64,000 nt of DNA from Carallia brachiata (GCA_021464245.1 JADCRB010000020.1:1074502-1138501), one strand, 5' to 3'; positions 12,286 to 31,757 are shown, counted from the first letter of the stretch. Made by a program: numbers and translations. The notes: a model not told the origin generated them from the letters alone.

Positions 12286-13906
12286 TTACAACACTAATAA
12301 GACTGAGAATAACAAATATTCCCCAATAATCCCAAACCTCAGGAACATATCAGAAAGGCCCCAATGCAGAGAAAGTAAATGGCCAGAAGAAATCATTATA
12401 GGGAATTGGCAGTCCTCATCAGATGGATCCTCGTCTGTGACCATTGCCAAACCAGAGAAGTCACAGTCCCAATATCCCTGGCTGTTAACCTGATAGTACA
12501 TGTTAAATGCATAAGAAGCGTTCCCTTCAACACTCAGATGATTGCAAGAAGACCCATATCCCAGAGCAGTACAATCTGACAGACTACAAGCATAGTCAAT
12601 ACTACTTGGCAATTCCTCCAAGTTTTTGGCATGTGGGTCGAGAACACACCATTTTCTGTCCATGTATTTCACTCCTTCCACTGGAACTAGACCCTTGTCC
12701 TCTTGCAATCCAGATAAATCCAACTCATATTTTGGCTTTCCATCATACTCAAATATCCCCCAATGTCTCTCAAAGTTCCCTGGAGCGATGCTCTTGGCAT
12801 TCTCATCAATTAAGCTAAACAGATAAACATCAATTTCGCCCTTTCTTGCTGGTGTTCCTTTTCCAGACAAGACGTGTCGAATCAATCGCCGGTTGAATCT
12901 CTTGGCATTTGCTAAATTGGCAGTTTTAACGCCATCAGTTGGCCAACCAACTTCTCCAACTATGATCTGCATATCAGGGTAGCCAGCCTTGTCTAATGAC
13001 CATACCAGTGTGTCAAGATTTGCATCAAACACATTGGTGTAAACAGAATCACCATCTCTGATTGGCTTGCTTGATCCATCAAAGAATGCAAAGTCCATTG
13101 GGAAGTAATCATTGCCATAGAGACTCAGGAATGGATAGATGTTGACTGTAAAAGGGGCATCATGTGTATACAGAAACTGGACGATTTCGATGGTGAGGTC
13201 TCGAACCTCGGGACGAAAATCACCAGCAGATGGAACTGGGTTTTCATCTGGGGAGCAATAGACATCAGCATTGAAGGGAACTGTGGCTTTTATCTTGGAT
13301 CCCAGCCCAGCATCATTGAGGGCATTCTGAATATTCTTGAGAGCCGGTAGCGTGGCTTGCAGGTAGGTGCCATTGTATGTTTTAAGAAAGGGCTCATTGC
13401 CTACTGCCACATACCTGCACAATCAACTGCCTCTCAATGGCAAGATTTGGAATGAAATACACAAAAAAATCACCCCACGAAATTGGTATAATGACAATCC
13501 TAGTTTAATTAGAAGCATTATATTCTGCAAAGATCAAAGAACTGTGATTACTCAACTTGATTTTAATTCCTCCAGTGTAAGACCAACTAGTGACATTGGC
13601 ATCAACCCAAGAAGCAGCGGCCTCAGGATCTCGGCTCATTTCGTGCAACATGTAATTGGGTATTGCGAGCATCACTTCAATGTCGGTCCCAATGAGAGCT
13701 GCCATAATGTTCTCGTCGGCATCAAACAACTTCAACTTGTCAAACCCATTTTCCTTCAGCATTCTCACCACCTTCTCTGGGGGCAGTTTGTGGGTTGCCA
13801 TGGTGCCCCAGTTCACTCCAACACTACCAGTAACACTAGAGATCATAGCCAAAGAAAGTGCAAATAGCAGTTTGAGATGGCTACAATATATTCTTGCTTG
13901 TGCCAT
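12286..13906 (-). CDS. GPI-anchored GH17 glucan endo-1,3-beta-glucosidase with X8 domain
   Basis: Exons, complement of 12286-13414 and 13557-13906, give 492 residues. The donor is AA/GTTGAG, the acceptor TGCAG/GTATGT, and the joined sequence reads [14 protein letters not shown]. Residues 1-28 are a signal peptide; the mature protein begins [15 protein letters not shown]. The two GH17 catalytic glutamates are present: E124 in VAVGNEPF (acid/base) and E271 in [10 protein letters not shown] (nucleophile). An X8/CBM43 callose-binding domain covers about 371-457 ([10 protein letters not shown] to DEDCQFP) with its cysteines in place. The last 20 residues are hydrophobic, as expected for a GPI signal. 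It probably acts on callose at the cell surface or plasmodesmata. It resembles the Arabidopsis At1g64760 group. Its promoter is duplicated twice to the right without coding sequence. Confidence 0.95.
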
Positions 13907-13918
13907 TGGAACGGTTAC

Positions 13919-14195
13919 GAATCTTTCTTGAATCTTGAGAGAGAATCAAGAATCAATAAATTTGAAGCAAAAATTGATCTTGGGAATTGAAGAGAGAAGC
14001 CAGAAAAGAGGGAGAAGGGGAAGTTGTTTGATTATCAGTTGGTGAATTTATATGCGTGAAAAGTAATTGGCTTGGCCTCCCACACTCACTCCCCCTCCAT
14101 GCAATCTTGATGTTGATTGACTTTCGAGAACCTTAATGGGGAAGGCGAGAAATCTACTGGTAGTTTCTTGCGCAAAAAATGGAGTTTTTATTAAA
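13919..14195 (-). promoter_or_regulatory. GH17 promoter/leader, ancestral copy P0
   Basis: This block, immediately upstream of the glucanase ATG, contains a leader with two near-copies of TCTTTCTTGA/TCAAGAATCA and the TATA box at 14046-14052. It recurs at 17640-17930 and 21512-21815. Those copies keep the leader and the distal GTTTCTTGCGCAAGAA-like segment but lack about 40 bases that include the TATA box. Confidence 0.65.
14046..14052 (-). promoter_or_regulatory. TATA box of the GH17 gene
   Basis: On the minus strand CATATAAATTC lies about 140 bases upstream of the ATG at 13906, and nothing better is nearby. Confidence 0.5.
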
Positions 14196-14982
14196 AAAAT
14201 TCTTAGACACATAGTTATAATTATGGAACTGCCGTGGATATTTAATAATTTAGATGTTATAATATAAAAAATATATTAAATTTAAAAAATAAAAAAATAG
14301 ATAAATTAAGTTGTTTTAGCTGCATGCTTCTTATGTATCTCTGTCAATTTACATGTCTTACTAAACGTGTTTACACAATTTTACTCATTTTTTATTTCAA
14401 AAAAGATAAACAAAAATGAAAAAATACGGACACATAATAGACATAATAATTGACTGATTATTTTATATAATTAAAAGATTAATATTTGTAATAAAAATAA
14501 ACATATTTTTCATCAATTTTTTATTTAATTTAATTATATAAAATAACAGACGTCGAATTGTAATACGTCTGTTCTGTTATTTACTGCATCCCTGCATGGC
14601 TATTTTATTTGTAAAGAAACAGGAGGTTCTTTTCTTGCTTCCGTTAATCAGTTGTGGTGCCAGCCCATACGCCACCATCCGTCTCAAAATGGCTAGACAA
14701 CCAACCCTTTTCTATTTTCTTCTCAACTTTTTAAACACACCCCACGCGCTCACTTTTTAACAAGATTAATGCCTCCGTTTATCTAAACCAACTTTGGTAC
14801 CACTTTCTACAATATAATTTCAGTATTTTGGGCTACTTTCTCCATCCTGACACCTTGCCACGAGCTCTTCTACAATCTGCCTAGTCAACTATAGCTGTGC
14901 AATGAATATTTATATAAAATATGTGGAGGAAACTCGTCATAAAAAGCATAACACTGTATAACTTTTTGCCCATGAATGATAT

Positions 14983-16426
14983 TGACCGGGTGAAATCCTG
15001 CAAGCGTACAGGGCTGATCATAGTAATAAAATTTTAGTAAATACTTCAGGTGTCGAACTCAAAGGAATAGAAGATAATCGTAATTTATGTTGCTTGAGCA
15101 GAAAAATTGGCGTTGCGAAAATAATAAAAAGAAAATAAATACTATTAAATTAAGAAAATTAAATTAATTAAACAAAACTAATGATGGAGACGGTTCAAGA
15201 ATAAAAGTACTAGAGTTATGGGCATTCACTTAGAAATGATTGAACTATATGAAAATTTCGTGGACAATTGAATTGAATGTCAACTCTTCTTATTTAGTTA
15301 GTGTTCTTTGTCAAGCAACTCTAACCATATTCAATCTAATTGTACTCTTCTCTCGAACTCACACAAATCAGATTCAACTCATTAAGAACAGAGAATTTTT
15401 ATTGTCATCATACGAATTTATCTCATCTCTGACTCAAAATCTATATGTTTATCTATTTAGTACACGACTCGTGTCTTATCTGTCGATCTCAACACAAATC
15501 CTATGACTACTTTCATGGTGATCAAGCACAAAATAATATTTAAGAGCAAAATAGATAAATCAAATTCCAGTTCTCAACATGAATTTGCAATATAATCCAA
15601 AGAACTATAAAATATCCACAAAATCATATAATCCAACTCTAAATTAAGTTACATCTCTTTCACCCTAGTTAGGATTTTAGCCACTCATGCTAAAAACTGA
15701 AAATAAATAAATAATAAACATCAAGAGTTCAAAAGAGAAATAAGAAACTAGAAAGATTTGAAAAACTCGTTCCGGACGTCTTCGTGTTCCTTCCTTATGC
15801 TCTTCTCTTTTTTTTTTCTCTACACTTCTCTCTATATCGTCTTTCTATTCAAAAGAGTTGCCTCTCCAAAGTCCCCTCACTCTGCTGTAACTTTTGTATT
15901 TATAGTCCCCTCCAAAAATAAAATTGTAAGCTCTAAAAGAGTCCAAATTCGAGTCGGAAAAGGATTTATAAATTTCCTAGACAGTTTTAACCCTTTATTT
16001 TTGGACCCAAATTGCGACCCTTTTCAGGTAGAATCCGAAGTCAGTCAAAACAGAAAACTTGTAGCTCTATCTCTTAGCTTCGATTCGACTTAAGAATCAT
16101 CCAATTCCGACTTGTGTAGAGGAAGTTATGGCTGAAATACCGAGCAATGCGCAAAACTGTGAAATTCTACCCGAACTGACCACATATTAGCTTTCCAACC
16201 AAACTTTTAATTCGGTTCTTTTGGTGCTCGGCTCGTTTCTTCTCCTTCAAACCCGATAGATTCCTTTTTCTAAACATCAAATACTTCGGTTATGTCCAAT
16301 TGTCCTACAAAGTATAAAACAAGCAACAGAAGTAGAATTTGCCACAATTTACAATATTTACATAGTTAAACTATCCAAATATATATATAAATTATGCATA
16401 AATCTATGTAAATATTGAACCTATCA
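14983..16426. mobile_element. 1,444-bp solo-LTR-like insertion with 5-bp target duplication
   Basis: Present only in copy A. The element begins TGACCGGG and ends CCTATCA, a TG...CA structure, and is flanked by GATAT at 14978-14982 and 16427-16431. Copy B has the uninterrupted site (GATAA at about 20040). No open frame of a known domain occurs inside; the frame at 15758-16093 is not recognisable. Size, termini and 5-bp duplication fit a solo LTR. The family is also represented by the fragment at 1-64. Confidence 0.7.
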
Positions 16427-17091
16427 GATATGCTAATTGCACAGGGCTTCTTTCATACCAAAAATAAATGTTTTGAAATTTAAAGCATGGCTAGAAAATT
16501 GATGCAAGTCTTGCCTGCCTCTTTCTCGTTTAATTTTATTGCTTTCTTCATCGTGTTTAGCCTTTTAGCTAAAGTTCATATAAAGGTGTAGGAGGCCATG
16601 GTTGGTGTATCACATTTCCACAAGAATAATGAACTGGTATCCCACAAGGAAATGCAAACTTCACCGGTCTTCTTGACTTCAGAATTATAAACAACACAAG
16701 AAAACAAGAAAAGACAAAGTCTAAGGCTTGCTCTCAAAGAGGGAAGCATCCATGGATGTTGCTCATTGAGACATGGATTAGCCACATCCCACATGAATTT
16801 TCATTTAACAACATATTAACCAATCCCATTTCCATCATCTATACAACAATTGTTCCATAATCATCTATACAAAAAAAAAAAAAAAAAAAAAACGAAAATT
16901 CATCACCATGCAATACGTAATAACTCGTAGACCATATATATAAACGTTATTGTTTACAAATGACTCATAAGTTTCAAGCTCGGTTCATAAGACCCAATTT
17001 CTTAATTTCAAATTTATTTTCCCGTGTTGGGTAACATTTCTTTCTAATAATGGGTTAATTGCGCTTTAAATATTTGGTTTTGCAAGATTAC

Positions 17092-17127
<36 letters not shown>
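17092..17127. repeat. ATT trinucleotide microsatellite
   Basis: About twelve uninterrupted TAT/ATT units. The matching place in copy B (about 20735-20780) has a mixed ATG/ATT array instead, so this locus is unstable between the copies. Confidence 0.9.
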
Positions 17128-17639
17128 GTAGTAGGGGATTGATGAATGCAAATCCGAGGGTCCACATGCAATTGTTTGGTTAAGGGTTTCGATTTAATCT
17201 TCCGAACTACCATCAAGATTACTCTATGGTATCTCTACAAGTCCTCAATTCTGGTCATTCGGGGGAAAATGTTCCGTTCCTCAGAACGGAGCGTTTTGGC
17301 TCAGTTAAAATTACACTGTTTTCTTTTTTTCTTTAAAAAAAATGTAAAGTTTAAAAAAATCCAAAAATTTATTGTCAATAATCAGAATTTGAAATTACTT
17401 GCAACATGAATTTTTTTTTGGCAAAAATTACCTAAAATATGATAAATGTTCAGTTTTGAGTTCATTTTTACTTTTCAAGCTGCTTTTGTTTTCTTTGAAC
17501 TTTTTTTTTTTTTTGGGGGGGCAGTCTTTTGAGTCGGTTCCTTCTTTTTACAAAGGCTGTACGGTCTGTCCCAAGAAAATTCAATATTAAACCATAACTA
17601 ATTATTTTGATGATCTAAAACTCCATTTTCCTTTTCATT

Positions 17640-17930
17640 ATGGAATCTTTCTTGAATCTTGGAAGAATCAAGAATCAAAAGAGTTGAAAAATTATCCTGT
17701 GACTTGTAGGGAAACCCAGAGAAAGGAGAAAGGGAAGTTGATTGGTCAGCCTCTCTCAGTCTCAGAAGAATCTTGATTGTGTGACTGGCTGTGGAGAATC
17801 TTCGAGGGGAAGTAGAAAAGTTTTAGTGGCAGTTTCTTGCACAAGAAGAAAGATTTTCTGCAAAGGACTTGGATATTCTGTTCTTGATTCTGTAATTCAG
17901 TTATAGGGGCAGCCAAAATCGATAATAAAA
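17640..17930 (-). repeat. coding-less copy P1 of the GH17 promoter
   Basis: The leader motif TCTTTCTTGAATCTTG at 17647, the following AAGAATCAAAAG and the GCAGTTTCTTGCACAAGAA segment at about 17830 match the glucanase upstream block in order. Similarity stops just before the position of the glucanase ATG; the neighbouring sequence (CATAATGAAAAGG on the minus strand) is unrelated. The TATA-containing segment of the real promoter is missing. Confidence 0.7.
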
Positions 17931-18400
17931 AAATGGAAAAAGTTGATAGCCACACTTGATAGCCAGACTCAGAGGTCATACTACAACAACGCTCAAATTT
18001 TTTACAATTACATGTATATTTTTAATAACAAAAATTTATAATTTATTTTTTTATTATAAAAAGTGTATATATTATTACAAAAAATCTATATATTATTACA
18101 ATATAACTCTTCCGTATGACAAAAAACGTATGACTACCTAAAGAAACCCATAAAAAAATATGAATGCAAGCCTTGCTTCAAGACAAAATCGCGAAGCAAA
18201 GAAAAGTACATACACGTAAAGCTGAAGACTAATGGCATTGCTTAGGTTGAAAGGTCATTGACTCCTTTTGCTCTTGAAGATAAGAGGATTGAAGAGAATC
18301 CCCTAAGTGCTCTTTCCAGCTTAAATCTACCTGTCTCTTTCTCATTCGATTTTTCGTTTTCTTCATCGTGTTGAGCCTCTTAGCTATGAGTCCAGTGACA

Positions 18401-18597
18401 TGTACGGTAAAAAAATGAAACGTAAAATTAATACATTATAATTAATTTTTTTATAATTAAATGTTTAATATTTGTAATAAAAAATAAAAATATTTTTCAT
18501 CTATTTTAATGTTATAAATATTAAGTATCTGGTTATATAAAAAAAATCGTTTATAATACGTTCATTAGAAATCTCACGTTTCCTATATTTCCGTACA
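18401..18597. mobile_element. MITE-like element, about 197 bp
   Basis: The ends are TGTACGGTAAAAAAATGAAA and the inverse of TTTCCTATATTTCCGTACA, forming terminal inverted repeats of over 20 imperfect bases around an AT-rich core. A diverged version stands at the matching place in copy B (about 22048-22266), so insertion predates the tandem duplication. I could not define a target duplication. Confidence 0.45.
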
Positions 18598-19239
18598 TTT
18601 TTCATTAAGCTGAAAGCTCATAAAAAGTACTAAACCACAGTGAATCACAATTCCAAAAGAAAAGTGTACTGGTATTCCGCAAGAAAATCCAAACTTCACT
18701 GGCATTCTCAACTTCAGAATAATAAAACGCCACAAATTCACAAGATATCAAGAAAAGACAGTTTATGGCTTGGTCTAAAAGATGGAAGCATAAGTGCGTG
18801 CTGCCCAGTGAGCCATGGTTCTTGTAATCACTCAACATTATAATATAATAATATTTGGAGAAGACTGTGTAAGTACCTTCCAGCTCTCCACATCTTGGCT
18901 TATCTTTTGAAAATAAGGCAGCACCTTTCGCAGTGCATGATTACCGTCTAAATCTTGTCCTTTCAGCTTTTACCATCAAAAGAACTGTCTCACTATCACA
19001 AGTTTAAACATGCAATGCCCACAATTGGAAAAATACTATGACCGAAAGCTGATTTAAGGAGTCAGTCAAGCATTATTGTGCAAAAAGTTGCCAAATACCG
19101 ATGGTTAACGACTGTAGTTTACTACGTGAATATTAATAATATGTATGCAACATTAGTATATAAACTGTCAAAAAGGAGTTCAAGGGAGTGTTATGCTTCT
19201 CCGCTGGCAGAATTAAGATTAATGTCTGCGGTGTCTTCT

Positions 19240-19664
19240 CTGAAACATGCCTCTGATAGCCTAAAACTCAGGCAAAACATTGCCTGCAGGATGCAATTGA
19301 AAAAAAGGTTACAAGCACCATCGTCCACGTTAGTTCATTTTTTATTTTTTTTTTTTTTTTTCAAGGACAGTTTCTATAAAGAACAACGCAATACTTTATA
19401 TGTGTTTTAGCAGTCAGCCATGACAAGGAAACACGATATGGCTCCCACGAAAATAAACAACCTACATAAGAGGCAGGGCATTTACCAGAGATTACTGTCC
19501 TAACATGTTAGGAACTACATCGATTGCGAGTAGAAACTGGAAGAATAGGGAAAAACAAAGAAATTATCCACAAGAAATCTTACTGAAATTATCAATTCTT
19601 TAGTTTCACTTGCCCGCACGAAGCAATGGCAGTGAACCCATGGGGGGAGCCCTTTCCAACTTTC
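19240..19664 (-). pseudogene. broken duplicate of the TRM5 3' end
   Basis: On the minus strand 19664-19582 matches TRM5 exon 9 from its middle ([17 protein letters not shown]). 19283-19240 matches the last exon (AMFCLSFRLSEACF), but the TGA stop has become AGA. The intervening exon 10 ([13 protein letters not shown] in the gene) is absent, deleted with its flanks between about 19390 and 19400. There is no promoter and no upstream exon. It cannot make a functional enzyme. Confidence 0.8.
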
Positions 19665-26630
<6,966 letters not shown>

Positions 26631-26675
26631 TTCACTAATTTCTATTGATTTCTCAATTTTGTGCTGGAATTGCAT

Positions 26676-28271
26676 TAAAAGTCTTCACTCTTAAATGAAA
26701 AACTGATGCTCCCTGTTTTTCAAGTTCGAATCGGTAACATCGTAAACCCTAAAATCCAGGGGCTTTGAGCGCTCCTTCGAATCTTTGGTCTGGGGCAGGG
26801 ACGACGGTGCGGCAGCGGCGCCTATGACTGAAAAGCACTCTGGCGACTCAGGGGAGTAGAGCCATTTTACCAGGCCAGATTTTGTTAATGTTAGCCTGAA
26901 CCCATAATCTACTTTTGCCCTTAGGCTCAACTATTAAATCACGCAATTATGCTGCTTGCATGTTGTTAACAAGCAAGGAGACACGGTTAGATACACGTAA
27001 TTAAGTTAATGTTATTTTATAATTTATTTATTTATTTATTTTTAAATTTAATATATTTTTTATAATTTAATAATACAAATCACTGTATAGCTATTTTTCT
27101 ACCATGTGACTAATTAGTATAGTGTAGGTGTTGTCATTCCTTTAGAAAAAAAAAAATAAAAATCTACTGCTACTATTTTGATCCAAGTTTTATGCTTATG
27201 GAATCATAAATAGTAGTTCCAATTGGATCATGTCTCTCGTGTCAATCTCGTTCACTTAGAATATTTATGTCACTAACCCACTCAAAAAGGTGTAGTGGTG
27301 AATTAATAGAACTCTCAATCTCAAAGTACAAGTTTCAGGATTCTAATATCTACAAATAATAAAAAAAATATTTGTTTCAATTTTAATAACCCAATCCATG
27401 TGTGAAATTGCGATATGAGGACTCGGACTTCTTTTTTTTTTTTTTTCATTTTACACACGTGGCCTTAATTATTAACTGGCATAAAATTAGATATAGCAAA
27501 ATTAAATCATGCTACTACTATTCGTGTGGTCTAGTTAGTTAACGTATTTCAAATTTAAGTGAGAAATTATAGGTTTGAATGTCATGTAATCTTAAGACTA
27601 AGAGTTTTTTGTGGGATTAAAATTAAACCTCTCTTTATATAATCTCAGATCATTCGTGTTGTTGGAAAGACGTCTAATATTTCTTAACGGGACTATCAAT
27701 GTATCATCTCATTCTTATATTTTTTAAGAACAAGAAAAATTAAGTCATGCTAGGTTTGGGAACTTTTTTTTTTTTTTTTTTTGGTTATAATTTGGGAACT
27801 TTTTTTCAGTTTTTGATTCTTGAATGAGAGGGCGTAGCCGAAAAAGATGACAAAAAATTGGGTTATCGAAGGGTAACATACGCGTAACCCAACGTAAAAC
27901 GAAAAATGGAACCTGTCGACGTCCGAGTTAACTCGGCCTAGATCACAAAATTACTCCGCGTATGGACCTGAAAAAAAAAAAAAAGTCCGCGTGAGAATGG
28001 CTCTATCGTGAAAGATGCTCTAACGGTAACTGGACTTTACTGTAGGACCCATAATTCGTACTAGTTTTTTGCGCCACAAAATCAATTATATGATACGCTC
28101 ATTGTTAAATTGTTATTTGAGTTATTTTTAAGATTGAAAATTTTAAATTCTTAAATTTTAATTGAAGTTCATCAACTAAGCAAATTAACAATAGGGTAAA
28201 TATTCTAGCAAACTATGCAAGGGCATTGTTCAATCCGAAGTGGGGGCGGATATTTAGACTTAGTTGAGCTT
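26676..28271. other. intergenic with SINE-like remnants
   Basis: The TRM5 upstream region is 26676-26940. Beyond it the DNA is AT-rich. Positions about 27520-27735 look like a plant SINE: GTGGTCTAGTTAGTTAACG resembles an A box, AGGTTTGAATGTC a B box, and GTGGGATTAAAATTAAACC follows. A weaker match stands at 27295-27350. No protein gene is visible. Confidence 0.35.
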
Positions 28272-28279
28272 GGTGTAAC

Positions 28280-29753
28280 CATGGTTGTTAAAATCGCGAT
28301 TCAGATCATCTTACGATCTTACTTAAGGTCAACGATCCGGATCGTTTGAAAAATCGCTTTTAGGTAGAATCTCTATAGGATCGCGATTTGAGTCGTGGAA
28401 TCGGTAGGATCGTACGATCTTACTGATCCCACAAATAGGGATAGATATGTCTTGCATTGACTTTATTAGATTATTATAAATAAAAGAAAGAAGGAGCGCA
28501 CTCCCCAATCTAATCTAGTGGTAAGCTCGAGGGACTTCCTTTCATTAGTCTCTAGTTCGAGCTTGGTTATGCGCATTTGTTGCAATTGTTTTTTTTTTAT
28601 TTCTCTGTCGTCCTTAAGGTTTAACGATATTACTTTTTTTTTCCCTCCAAATTCCAATGGCTAATGTTCCACTGCTATTTCACTTCTCAGAACTTTAAAT
28701 GAATCTTTTTTTTTAATCTTCTTATTTGCAATGTTAATGAAAAAAACAATGAAGAAAAATTATTTCATTAATTTTATTTTTATTTATTTTTAAAATTATT
28801 TCAATAAAATTTTCTTATTTTTGGCCTAGTGGTTACTATCCACGTTATTTCTCTTTCGGTCCCACGTTCGAAGCTTTGTCTCAAAACTTTGCACCCTTCT
28901 ATTTGAAAATTAAAATTGCAGTTTGCTTTTTTTTTTTTTCTTTTTAAATTTCCTTCTCAAATAACTGGTTTCTTTTTTTTTCTTGCCAATGTAATGTATT
29001 TATTAAAATTATTTTTATTTATTTTTAAATATTTCAATAAAAGTTTCTTATACTCAATTAACACTCTTTTAAAAATATTTTTAATTTTTAATGAAACGAA
29101 TCATTGGTAATATTTGTTATTAAAAAATAAAAAATATTTTCATTTCACCCAGTTTTAATAATTTAGTAAATATTTTTAAATAATAAATATCATAAAAAAT
29201 ATATAATAATCACATGAAAGATAAGTAACTAAACAATTGAATAATTATTTATGTAAAAAATATTTTATTTTATATGAATAAAAAAATTTAACATTAGAAC
29301 TCATAGCATTTGAAAAAAAAATTTGTTAATTATTAATTGAATTTTGATTTAAAAATATATATTAAATGAAAATTTTTCTTATTTTATATTTAATTTTTAA
29401 TATTTTATCTTTTAATAAAAAATTATTATAAATGAACATTAATATATTGTTTTGTAAAATTGACATTAATTTTAAAATATAAAAATTAAGTTGTTAATTA
29501 TGATGATGTATTGGTTTGTATGTGATTGATGCTTTAATTGTTGTTTAAACACATCTATGAGATTGTTTATACTTAAATTTTAATATATAAAACTTATGAA
29601 ATACTTAAAAATTTTAAATTATATTTTTATTGTTGTTTTAAATTTTTTTTTATTGATTTTGGTATAATCTTACGATTTTACAATCCGATCCTACGATTTG
29701 ATCCTGACATGTCCAAAACAATTCTAAGTAGAATTCTGATTCTAACAACCTTG
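28280..29753. mobile_element. non-autonomous hAT transposon, 1,474 bp, 8-bp target duplication
   Basis: The termini are CATGGTTGTTAAAATC at the left and the inverse complement CAAGGTTGTTAGAATC at the right, 14 of 16 matching. Both sides are flanked by GGTGTAAC (28272-28279 and 29754-29761), a perfect 8-base duplication as hAT elements make. Subterminal regions are full of short TACGATC/CGATCC-like repeats on both sides, as expected for transposase-binding sites. The interior is AT-rich, with no transposase frame; two tRNA-like patches near 28505-28580 and 28825-28880 may be nested SINE fragments. Confidence 0.85.
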
Positions 29754-29761
29754 GGTGTAAC

Positions 29762-31565
29762 ACGATGCAATGATACAAAGCAACTTTTTTTTTTTCTTTA
29801 TACACAGAATAACTTTACACGGTTCACTCTATTTGTCCATTAGATAAAAACTTGAATTGCCGTCTTCAAATGCTCTGGATTAGTTTCATTTTTTTTTTTT
29901 TTTTTTCTTCTCTTCACATTGAATCAATTAAACACAGTGGCGGAACCACCTTGTGGAGATGTTTAAACTTACTATAAAAATTTCGCAATTATCTCTAAAA
30001 AAATAGTGTTTGCCCACACTGATAAATAGGGTTTGTCCCCATTAAAAATTTAATTCCAACTCTATTCAATTTAAAAGTTAAAGGTAAAAGTAATTTTTTT
30101 AAAATACAACTATGCAGGTATAAGTTAAAGAGATAAAAATGAGAACAAAAATTTTTCAACAGTTTTGATTGATTACTTTAAGAAAATAAAAAAAAAACAA
30201 AAATTTTGATTTGTTATTTTATATATGATTTCTATGACTCTTTAGGTTAAGTCAAATAGTTTTTTTCCTTCTTTATTTTTATTAGATAAAAAAAGGATGT
30301 GTAAAAACTTTGTAAACTTAGTTTTTAATTTATTTTATCAATCTATGCATCTCATCTATCTGTAAATTCTTAAATTAAATAATTTATCTTTTTGTCAAAC
30401 ATCGAAAATAAAATATATATTCATAAAATTGTGATTTAGTTTTGTCATTTTAAATTTTATTTAAAACAATTGATCTTTATAATTTTATCTATTTCAATTA
30501 AGTTAAACTATTTTATTTGAATTATTTATAAAAAAATCATAAGTTCACTTTGATAAAGATCAACTTGTTAAATCTCATTTATTAATTGAACCTTAACTAA
30601 AACCTAACCTCAATTTATTAGTCAAACTCAAATACATGAACATTAATTTTAGTCTAATTTATTTAATAAATTGAAAATGAATATATCAAAATTAAGTTAC
30701 AATTGTTTGATTATAATTCTACATATTTTTATATTCACTGAAAAAAATTTCTACGAATCCATTGGTTAAACACAAGTGCTGTTGAGCTTGCCAAACCCAA
30801 TACTCACAAGGGCCGAAACTATCCAGTCTATGGTTTTGGCTGCAGCCAGGACAAGAGAATTATTTTTTTCTTCCCTTTTCTCTCTTATTTCTTCAGATTT
30901 CGAATCGAACAAAAAGCCTCGAACTTAAACAAACAGAACTAAATGCCATTTGAGGATTTTCTAGCGGCGTTTTCTAGGTAAAGAAAGGAAGAAACAGCAA
31001 ATTAAAGGCAACACGGCTGCTTGATCCGTTGACTGGTCAAAGTGCAATGCTGCAAACACAATAAATAAATTAAAGGAACTCCAAATGACTGCACCAAAGG
31101 CAACAAAAATTCTGATCCAAGGAAACAAAAATTCTCTTTCATTTCAAAATTCAAGTTTCCTTTCAATTGTGTACATCGGGGAGGCCACACGGCCTTCAAG
31201 TTTCACACTTAACTAGACTAGGCTGTACATATAATTCTAAAATCTATTATAGGAATCCATTTTTCTTTGATCCATGGCCTGCTCTCCTCGACGGACTCCC
31301 CCAAAACCAGTTAGTAACCAGGGAAACATCTCCAAGACTGATTACAAAATTAGCTTCCTCATTTTATTAATGGCTTCCATCTCCAAGACCCTGACCCAAC
31401 TCAATCCTCATGCTCAGCCAATCCAATCTTGCTTCCTTTTTTCTTTTTTTTGGTAGAATTTTGAGACCCCAGAAGAGATTCCCGAGTTTATATACATAAG
31501 CTTCAGTCACTCTAATACTAATTCCCCTGGAGGCGCCAGGCTGTGAATTGAGCTGAGCCCACTAC
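29762..31565. other. intergenic, very AT-rich
   Basis: 29762-30770 is AT-rich without recognisable features. 30770-31565 is more balanced and is probably the 3' flank and UTR of the DVL gene on the minus strand. The short frames at 31002-31456 are not recognisable. Confidence 0.4.
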
Positions 31566-31757
31566 TCAATCGCGGATAGCGTGGTCCTGCCAGCAAAGCA
31601 GCATGGAGATGCAACGTCCAAGGATGTAGAAACGGGTCTTTTGCTGCTTCGCCATTAACAGGCACTTTCTTCGAAACCCGCTCTTCCCGTGGCAGCTGCT
31701 TCTTCTTCTTCTTTTGGTGGGCTGTTGGGATTGTGCGAGGTAGTGAGATGCAGTCAT
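31566..31757 (-). CDS. DVL/ROTUNDIFOLIA-like small peptide
   Basis: A single-exon frame of 63 residues from the ATG at 31757. An ATG nine codons upstream (31784) keeps frame and would give 72. The C-terminal half carries the DVL/RTFL signature: GFRRKCLLMAKQQKTRFYI, then LGRCISMLLCWQDH, including the conserved KC, RFYI, RC and LLCW positions. The N-terminal part is short and basic (PTKRRRRSSC). Family members are plasma-membrane-associated peptides that limit polar cell proliferation and alter organ shape when overexpressed. The TATA-like palindrome at 31893 supports a minus-strand transcript. Length and placement are typical. Confidence 0.85.
   Translation of the reverse strand: MTASHYLAQSQQPTKRRRRSSCHGKSGFRRKCLLMAKQQKTRFYILGRCISMLLCWQDHAIRD

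Larger units (their letters stand above)
14625..19664. repeat. segmental tandem duplication, copy A
   Basis: Collinear with copy B (19665-23495) once the 1,444-base insertion at 14983-16426 is removed. Matching landmarks include 14800-14980 with 19850-20040, 16432-17000 with 20043-20700, 17140-17930 with 21018-21815, 18150-18860 with 21810-22520 and 18870-19330 with 22530-23010. Identity is roughly 85-90% by eye. It contains no gene, only a promoter copy and a TRM5 tail remnant. A segment near 16520-16800 also resembles 18340-18840, so an older internal duplication is nested inside. Confidence 0.85.

Noticed and set aside
16863..16892. Long A run in copy A, considered as a retroposon tail
   Set aside because: No SINE or LINE sequence precedes it, and the copy B counterpart is an ordinary A-rich stretch, so it is probably local slippage.
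28498..28640. A tRNA gene suggested by TAGTGGTAAG and AGTTCGAGC
   Set aside because: Spacing of the two boxes fits a tRNA-derived SINE better; no cloverleaf with acceptor stem could be drawn.
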